Origin: Deltaproteobacteria bacterium | Lineage (GTDB): Bacteria; Desulfobacterota; GWC2-55-46; UBA9637 | Length of the DNA: 9,045 nucleotides | NCBI GenBank assembly: GCA_016234985.1 | Contig: JACRNK010000129.1 | Span: forward strand, 1 to 9,045 | Reading direction: 5' to 3' | Shown: in pieces, positions 6,301 to 9,045 of the stretch | Layout of the letters: each line of letters starts with the position of its first letter | How positions within the stretch are numbered: the stretch's first letter is position 1 | The notes under the pieces: model-generated | Database searches by the model: none | Told to the model about the DNA's origin: nothing | Seen by the model: the letters and a program-made list of their open reading frames with translations, nothing else | Position numbers and translations under genes: made by a program

Positions 6301-6450
6301 GGATATGATGTCTTTATTTATACAAATAAATTCCACCAGGTTATGATAGGCAGATTTGCGGAAGAAAGCGAGGCGAGCGCCATGGCCGCCGAGATAAGAG
6401 ACAAAGAGAAAATAGACGCCTTTGCAACTGATATTATTGTGCAGGAGTAA
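3274..6450 (+). CDS. Outer-membrane usher with duplicated C-terminal domain and tandem SPOR domains
   Basis: This encodes 1058 residues, against roughly 800-850 for usual ushers. The signal peptide is 1-26 (LLFILLFAPPLFA-RE). The usher N-terminal domain is about 28-115. The beta-barrel runs from about 125 to 600, interrupted by the plug domain at about 244-313 (DVELWVDNMLVSKQRLSPGE). The usher C-terminal domain follows at about 600-690 (GGEVRMGQPIRDSFAVVKVG; RSGSFVRFDI). The terminal Cys-pair domain at about 696-787 (Cys761, Cys782) is repeated at about 819-905 (Cys879, Cys900) after a Pro/Ala linker (about 793-810). Two SPOR domains end the protein, 911-984 and 985-1058. Ushers recruit chaperone-subunit complexes and secrete the pilus across the outer membrane. 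SPOR domains bind peptidoglycan lacking stem peptides, so the periplasmic tail probably contacts the wall. The ATG at 3274 is chosen because it gives a complete signal peptide; it overlaps the chaperone gene by 29 nt. The reading frame is unbroken through the fusion. Confidence 0.92.
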   Translation: MLTRRCAQVSYIALLFILLFAPPLFAREKIAVTLLLNGEERGEFFVMLADDKDILLLADDIRGMGIKEAVYGKEAVRETVIDEQHYISLRSLSSFGITFDLNERESTLNIKAPSDVFEENTIGLQRTEPKGTEYPKDNSAFLNYTFDLSGDEKLKFSQLSVPLEAGVRFRDYLLFSNVSYTRQTSDDNFIRLISQVIRDDRESMRRYTLGDFNASTGELGGGVMLGGFNVSKNYSLNPYFLRYPGVNLSGVVSTTSDVELWVDNMLVSKQRLSPGEFIFQNIPATSGVGEAALVIRDSFGKEERVVIPVYFSSTILKQGLHEYNYSAGIVRENYGSKSDDYAKPALLATHRYGFFENLTAGARLEATERLASSGLSSSFLIKGIGFFDTAVGYSVRDADGSSKEGSAYSLGYSYSRKTWGLNWRLSLRGYSRDYFNISMNEVTAKTEFLSSVGYADRVLGSISLSYAQTNKYDSDDLTKYSARYSRKIIGGLNFDISASRSIQGEDASYEVLSTLRYQFGKTTMGSVGYKNSDSAAEETAMLQKTPDDERGLGYRFLANKADDTPAGYDADISYYAKYGIYTGKYSEANHIGNYQLRTSGSIATVGGEVRMGQPIRDSFAVVKVGDLEGLNVYQGGSASDKTDTQGETLLTKIQSYDANKISIKEEDIPLGYSLASFTKHISPLYRSGSFVRFDIQKLQAISGNIFIIENNKEVPAEFWRLKVKVGEDVMGSPLVQEGEFYLENIPAGKYAASIKKGERQCDFTLEIPESSESNINMGKTICRKMSSGNAVDTDEAAAPAPSPEPAPLPVKKGTAKINVTGKVRISERGIEKPAREWHFSASTKDRVVGMQLDKDGEFYMENILPGKYAATITKDDKRCIFEMKIPDSAETNVNIGALVCAIKPGPAGKRFFAVHVGAFKEKANADEETNLYKKKGYDAFIYKDTLYRVFVGRYADKKDVLAAAREIRIKENKGAYASSIVFKEIYSAQIGAFREKTNADEMTDKYRNKGYDVFIYTNKFHQVMIGRFAEESEASAMAAEIRDKEKIDAFATDIIVQE
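5359..5988 (+). repeat. Tandem duplication of the usher terminal domain (within the usher gene)
   Basis: Two copies of one domain lie 354 nt (118 codons) apart. The segment around GEFYLENIPAGKYAASI in copy one aligns without gaps to GEFYMENILPGKYAATI in copy two, as does the sequence for about 40 residues before it. Both Cys of each copy align exactly (761/879 and 782/900). The similarity is also visible in the DNA (GGGGAATTCTATCTGGAAAA against GGGGAGTTTTATATGGAAAA). Copy two lies beyond a proline-rich linker that is absent before copy one. Confidence 0.85.
6004..6447 (+). repeat. Tandem SPOR-domain repeat at the usher C-terminus
   Basis: Two 74-residue units are joined without a linker, at an exact 222-nt offset (GGCGCATTC at 6022 and 6244). 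Unit one has VHVGAFKEKANADE, KKGYDAFIY and YRVFVGRYADKKD; unit two has AQIGAFREKTNADE, NKGYDVFIY and HQVMIGRFAEESE. These match the SPOR pattern: a V.VG.F strand, an NA-containing helix, a GYDA strand and an R/QV.VG.F/Y strand followed by a second helix. DNA similarity between the units suggests a fairly recent duplication. Confidence 0.85.
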
Positions 6451-6453
6451 AGG

Positions 6454-6514
6454 CAGCAATGAGCAATGAGGTTAAAGCAACTCATTGCTGCCCTTAACTC
6501 ATTGCTCATTGCTG
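6454..6514. terminator. Long inverted repeat between convergent genes, possible bidirectional terminator
   Basis: CAGCAATGAGCAATGAG plus GTTAA (6454-6475) pairs with 6494-6514 over 21 bp with one bulged G, around an 18-nt loop. The arms are built from a short GAGCAAT repeat, and the loop contains a third partial copy (CTCATTGCTG, 6481-6490). It lies 3 nt after the usher stop and 15 nt before the end of the opposing FecR gene. There is no adjoining T-run of note, so the terminator role is inferred from position; a dispersed repeat is the alternative. Confidence 0.55.
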
Positions 6515-6529
6515 TCACCTATATTTTCT

Positions 6530-7144
6530 TTAAGGCGAACAATCAAGCAATTTGTTTTCAAGCTCAGGCGCAATAGCAACAGGCTGTGACGGCGGTTTAT
6601 TCTTATGCACGGTCGTCATCTGCCCCTTTCCTGCCAGAACCGTTCCTTTAACCTTATCGTTGATATTGGAAACCTCAACCTCTCCGGTGTGAACAGCCAC
6701 ATTGGTAACCAAGACGCCGCCCTCCGTATCTAACCACACATTAAAATATGTCCCTTTTACCCCTGCAACCGCTGTCGGTGTTTGAATTGCAAAATTGCTC
6801 CTGCCGACTAATGCCCTGACGCCGCCTGAAAGAAGACCAAAAAACGACTTGACCTTATTTGCCTTGGTGGTCAGCATATATTCCTTGATGACAAATGTTG
6901 AATTTTCCGAGATGGTAAAGAGCGTGTCATCATGCAGGAGAATCTTCAGCTTTGTTCCGGACTGGGTTGAAATAGTATCTTTAACAAAAACCACATCTTC
7001 AAGGGCAGCCTCTTTGATAGACGCCCCGCGGGTTATTGTTACCTTGCCTTTAAGGGCGACTATGCGCCCTACATCGCTGCCTGCTGCATGCGCAGTATGG
7101 CTGATGAATACCAAAAAAGCTGCTATCAAGGCCGCTATTTTCAT
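6530..7144 (-). CDS. Exported FecR-domain protein
   Basis: This encodes 204 residues. A signal peptide covers 1-20 (MKIAALIAAF..., cleavage at AHA-A). A FecR domain follows: VGRIVALKGKVTITRG at the start, a KLKILLHDDTLFTISENSTF segment, then the signature FAIQTPTAVAGVKGTYFNV (118-136), GEVEVSN (154-160) and VLAGKGQMTTV (169-179). Outside TonB-linked sigma regulation, this domain occurs widely in stand-alone periplasmic or surface proteins with a beta-helical fold whose ligand is unknown. There is no membrane anchor or anti-sigma N-terminus here, so I do not call it a FecI/FecR regulator. AAGGAA lies 5 nt before the ATG. It converges on the usher gene and diverges from the redoxin gene. A link to pilus function is possible but unsupported. 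Confidence 0.85.
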   Translation of the reverse strand: MKIAALIAAFLVFISHTAHAAGSDVGRIVALKGKVTITRGASIKEAALEDVVFVKDTISTQSGTKLKILLHDDTLFTISENSTFVIKEYMLTTKANKVKSFFGLLSGGVRALVGRSNFAIQTPTAVAGVKGTYFNVWLDTEGGVLVTNVAVHTGEVEVSNINDKVKGTVLAGKGQMTTVHKNKPPSQPVAIAPELENKLLDCSP

Positions 7145-7216
7145 CTGTTCCTTTATAAACCTTTTGTCAGAGGATTGTCAAGTATTTTAGTCAGTGGAAA
7201 CATAAAAAATATGCGC

Positions 7217-7245
7217 TTGAATTAAGGTTTGTGAGGTGTTAATAT
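7217..7245 (+). promoter_or_regulatory. Putative sigma-70 promoter of the redoxin gene
   Basis: TTGAAT (7217-7222) and TAATAT (7240-7245) are separated by 17 nt. Transcription would start near 7251 and leave a leader of about 22 nt before the ATG at 7274. The -10 box covers an upstream in-frame ATG at 7244, which argues that this ATG is not the start. Each hexamer matches four of six consensus positions. Confidence 0.45.
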
Positions 7246-7273
7246 GCGGTCTGAAATTTACAGGAGGAATTTT

Positions 7274-7489
7274 ATGCCTGAAAAAGTCCTAATATTCGGC
7301 AAAGATACATGCCCCTATACCACGGCAGCCCGTGAGGATTTTGCCAAAAAGGGTTATGTGGTGCAATATTTGAATGTAAAGCAGGACGCCGCTGCAATGG
7401 AGCAGATGCTTAAATATTCCAAAGGCAGAAAAGATGTCCCTGTTATCGTGGATGGGCCAAAGGTAACTATCGGTTTTGGCGGCTCCTGA
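7274..7489 (+). CDS. UXX-star-type glutaredoxin-like protein, Cys form
   Basis: This encodes a 71-residue thioredoxin-fold protein. The motif KDTCPYTTAARED places Cys13 at the N-terminal end of the first helix (CPYT, with no second Cys). VPVIVDG at 55-61 supplies the cis-Pro loop, and the protein ends in the family's IGFGGS tail. It closely resembles the UXX-star group of small redoxins, in which many members have selenocysteine where this one has Cys13; the codon here is TGC. A role in thiol redox chemistry is likely but the substrate is unknown. I choose the ATG at 7274 because AGGAGG (7262-7267) sits 6 nt upstream; the in-frame ATG at 7244 would encode that ribosome binding site and overlaps the likely -10 box. 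It may be co-transcribed with argS, though a possible terminator lies between. Confidence 0.85.
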   Translation: MPEKVLIFGKDTCPYTTAAREDFAKKGYVVQYLNVKQDAAAMEQMLKYSKGRKDVPVIVDGPKVTIGFGGS

Positions 7490-7500
7490 GGGGTTTAATT

Positions 7501-7521
7501 TGGCCGGCAGGCTGCCGGCCA
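7501..7521. repeat. Perfect GC-rich palindrome
   Basis: TGGCCGGCAG (7501-7510) and CTGCCGGCCA (7512-7521) are exact complements around one G. It lies 11 nt after the redoxin stop and is followed by ACACCAAACG, not T residues. Without a U-tract it fits a dispersed palindromic repeat, or a transcript-stabilising 3' hairpin, better than an intrinsic terminator. Confidence 0.6.
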
Positions 7522-7560
7522 CACCAAACGGCTTCGTATAATATTTTGTTTTACTACCGC

Positions 7561-7588
7561 TCCCCACTGAATGATGGGGATTTGTTTT
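7561..7588 (+). terminator. Weak hairpin plus T-rich tract before argS
   Basis: TCCCCA (7561-7566) pairs with TGGGGA (7575-7580) around an 8-nt loop, followed by TTTGTTTT (7581-7588). It has the form of a modest intrinsic terminator, but it lies only 15 nt before the argS start codon, so it could act in the argS leader as an attenuating structure or be another palindromic repeat. Confidence 0.4.
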
Positions 7589-7603
7589 CTAAAGGAATGG
7601 TAA

Positions 7604-9045
7604 ATGATAGCAACAGCATCGGACATTATAAAAACGGCCATAGAAAATTGCAAAAAAGCCGGAACCATAAAAACAGAAAAACTCCCTGACATCATCATAG
7701 AAAAACCAAAAAAGGATGAGTTTGGCGATTTTGCAACCAATGCGGCCATGCTTCTAACTAAACAAGAAGGCAAACCGCCGAGGCAGATTGCCGAACTTAT
7801 AGCAAAAGAGATAAAGCAGTCCGGCGATGTAAAAAAAGTTGAAATAGCAGGGCCTGGATTTATCAATCTGTTTATGCAGGATGATTATTGGCTCGGCTTT
7901 TTGAAAGAGATTCACATTGCCGGAGAAAAATTCGGCAAATCGGATCCCCGCTTAATGCCCGCGGGGACAAGTATAGGCGCAGGCAAAAAAATTCTGCTGG
8001 AATTTGTGAGCGCCAACCCCACAGGCCCTTTGCACATCGGACATGGCAGGGGTGCGGCATTCGGAGATGCGCTGGCAAGACTATTGAAGGCTGCCGGTTA
8101 TAATGTATTCACGGAGTTTTATGTCAATGACGCAGGCGCGCAGGTAAAAAATCTGGCGGAATCCATTTTGCTTAGGATTAAGCAAGAGGCTGGCGAAAAG
8201 GTTGAGTTTGGAGCAGACCATTACAAGGGCGAATATATATCAAAACTGGCTGCGGTTTATAGAGGTCTTACAAAAAAAGGGGTTGAAGAAAGCAAAGAAG
8301 AAATCGGCAGATTTGCCCTGCAAACCATTCTTGAATGGATAAAAAAAGACTTGTCGGATTTTCATGTAACCTTTGACAACTGGTTCAGAGAAAAATCGCT
8401 GTATGAAACGACAGATGGCAGCCACAGGGGGCTGCCCCTACTAATACAAGAATTGAAAGACAAAGGATTTGTTTATGAAGAGGGCGGCGCAACTTGGTTT
8501 AAATCTACAGTATTTGGCGATGACAAGGACAGGGTGATTAAAAAGGAAAATGGAGAGCTTACCTATTTTGCCTCGGACATAGCCTATCACCACGATAAAT
8601 ATGAGCGCGGCTTTGATACGCTCATCAACATCTGGGGCGCAGACCATCACGGTTATATACCGAGGATAAAATCCGTTGTGCAGGCATTGGGACACGACAA
8701 GGAATCTCTCAAGGTTTTGCTGGTGCAGATGGTGTCGCTTTCCAGAGGCGGCCAGCCTGTTACCATGTCCAAGCGCGCCGGCGAATACGTAACCCTGCGC
8801 GAGGTGCTGGATGAGGTCGGCTCTGACGCGTGTCGGTTTTTCTTTCTCATGCGAAAATCCGATGCGCACCTTGAATTTGACCTTGAGCTTGCAAAAAAGC
8901 AGGCTCCTGAAAACCCTGTATTCTATGTTCAGTATGCGCATGCGAGGATATGCAGCATAATAAAGCATGCCAAAGAAAAAGGGATTAGCTTCCCAAAAAC
9001 AGAGGATGCAGACATTAAACTCTTGAGTCTTAAAGAAGAATTGGA
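7604..9045 (+). CDS. argS: Arginyl-tRNA synthetase, N-terminal 480 residues (runs off the right edge)
   Basis: Class I synthetase that charges tRNA-Arg in the cytoplasm. The N-terminal Add1 domain covers about 1-108 (KPKKDEFGDFATNAAM, then GPGFINLFM). The catalytic core opens with LLEFVSANPTGPLHIGHGRG, which contains the HIGH signature at 144-147. It continues with YVNDAGAQVKNL, FGDDKDRVI, YFASDIAYHHDKYERG and INIWGADHHGYIPRI, and reaches the SLSRGGQPVTMSKRAGEYVT loop (the KMSKS-equivalent in this enzyme). The anticodon-binding domain begins near 430 (ENPVFYVQYAHARI) and is cut by the window end. AAGGA lies 7 nt before the ATG. Two stretches differ from usual ArgS sequence: PRLMPAGTS at 115-123 and TTDGSHRGLPLL at 269-280. 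Both are encoded by palindromic DNA. All visible catalytic motifs are intact, so the enzyme is probably functional. Confidence 0.95.
   Translation, partial: MIATASDIIKTAIENCKKAGTIKTEKLPDIIIEKPKKDEFGDFATNAAMLLTKQEGKPPRQIAELIAKEIKQSGDVKKVEIAGPGFINLFMQDDYWLGFLKEIHIAGEKFGKSDPRLMPAGTSIGAGKKILLEFVSANPTGPLHIGHGRGAAFGDALARLLKAAGYNVFTEFYVNDAGAQVKNLAESILLRIKQEAGEKVEFGADHYKGEYISKLAAVYRGLTKKGVEESKEEIGRFALQTILEWIKKDLSDFHVTFDNWFREKSLYETTDGSHRGLPLLIQELKDKGFVYEEGGATWFKSTVFGDDKDRVIKKENGELTYFASDIAYHHDKYERGFDTLINIWGADHHGYIPRIKSVVQALGHDKESLKVLLVQMVSLSRGGQPVTMSKRAGEYVTLREVLDEVGSDACRFFFLMRKSDAHLEFDLELAKKQAPENPVFYVQYAHARICSIIKHAKEKGISFPKTEDADIKLLSLKEEL
7945..7967. repeat. Palindromic element in frame within argS (codons ~115-123)
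   Basis: TCCCCGC (7945-7951) pairs with GCGGGGA (7961-7967) around a 9-nt loop. It encodes PRLMPAGTS between FGKSD and IGAGKK, where ArgS proteins I know run directly on (as in FGRSD-lGkGKK). The excess is about 9 codons (27 nt), close to the palindrome plus a few flanking bases. It resembles intergenic CCCCGCTTAA...GCGGGGAC dispersed repeats. Confidence 0.65.
8417..8436. repeat. Second palindromic element in frame within argS (codons ~270-280)
   Basis: GGCAGCC (8417-8423) pairs with GGCTGCC (8430-8436) around ACAGGG, and CCCTAC follows. The reverse strand reads GTAGGGGCAGCCCCCTGTGG, in the style of a dispersed repeat common between genes. It encodes DGSHRGLPL after SLYE, replacing a charged helix start and adding about 5 residues compared with usual ArgS. 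Confidence 0.6.

Noticed and set aside
6530..7144. FecR as a TonB/sigma-factor signalling regulator
   Set aside because: There is no cytoplasmic anti-sigma segment or inner-membrane helix, and no FecI-type sigma factor or TonB receptor nearby; the protein is a signal-peptide-bearing FecR-domain type.
6795..7190. 131-codon plus-strand frame over the FecR gene
   Set aside because: The minus-strand frame has a signal peptide, FecR signature and ribosome binding site; the plus frame has none.
7244..7273. ATG at 7244 as start of the redoxin
   Set aside because: It overlaps the probable -10 box, and the ten extra codons would encode the AGGAGG that serves the ATG at 7274.
7501..7521. Intrinsic terminator of the redoxin gene
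   Set aside because: The stem is perfect, but neither strand has a T-run next to it; I list it as a palindrome only.
8441..8968. 175-codon open frame on the minus strand
   Set aside because: It is antisense to the catalytic part of argS, whose motifs are unmistakable, and the predicted protein has no coherent features.

Overview
The window looks like part of a diderm (Gram-negative-type) bacterial chromosome. It encodes an outer-membrane usher, a periplasmic chaperone and signal-peptide proteins with Sec-type leaders. The coiled-coil protein at 2121-2495 and the UXX-star-type redoxin resemble proteins I associate with Nitrospirota and neighbouring anaerobic lineages. That placement is an impression from family recognition and could be wrong.

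Layout, left to right. Positions 1-990 are AT-rich and accessory in character. On the minus strand they hold the 5' end of an IS transposase that runs off the left edge, a 73-residue two-helix membrane protein, and the 3' tail of an RHS-repeat protein that has lost everything upstream of its core signature. Positions 1014-6450 hold an archaic (spore-coat-U/Csu-like) chaperone-usher pilus locus on the plus strand: one pilin, a strong terminator, about 560 bp of mobile and palindromic DNA, a small coiled-coil membrane protein, the PapD-like chaperone, and a 1058-residue usher overlapping the chaperone gene by 29 nt. A FecR-domain exported protein (6530-7144, minus) converges on the usher. A thioredoxin-fold UXX-star homologue with Cys in the U position (7274-7489) and the first 480 codons of argS (7604 to the right edge) follow on the plus strand.

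The most notable finding is the usher. After a normal N-terminal domain, barrel with plug and C-terminal domain, the protein carries a second gapless copy of its terminal Cys-pair domain, joined through a Pro/Ala-rich linker, and then two tandem SPOR domains. SPOR domains bind denuded peptidoglycan, and usher C-terminal domains face the periplasm, so the fusion is topologically sensible. It suggests a pilus machine tethered to, or positioned by, the cell wall. The locus encodes a single recognisable pilin and no tip adhesin.

The second theme is repeat invasion. A 315-bp MITE-like element with 24-bp terminal inverted repeats sits in the U-tract of the pilin terminator and carries four internal copies of a palindromic unit. 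At least three other palindromic repeats follow in the same intergenic gap. Two further palindromes lie in frame inside argS, where they appear to have added residues to the synthetase.

The gene-free stretch 1491-2120 is accounted for by the terminator, the MITE and these palindromes; I see no gene in it. The 422-572 gap shows nothing I can name.
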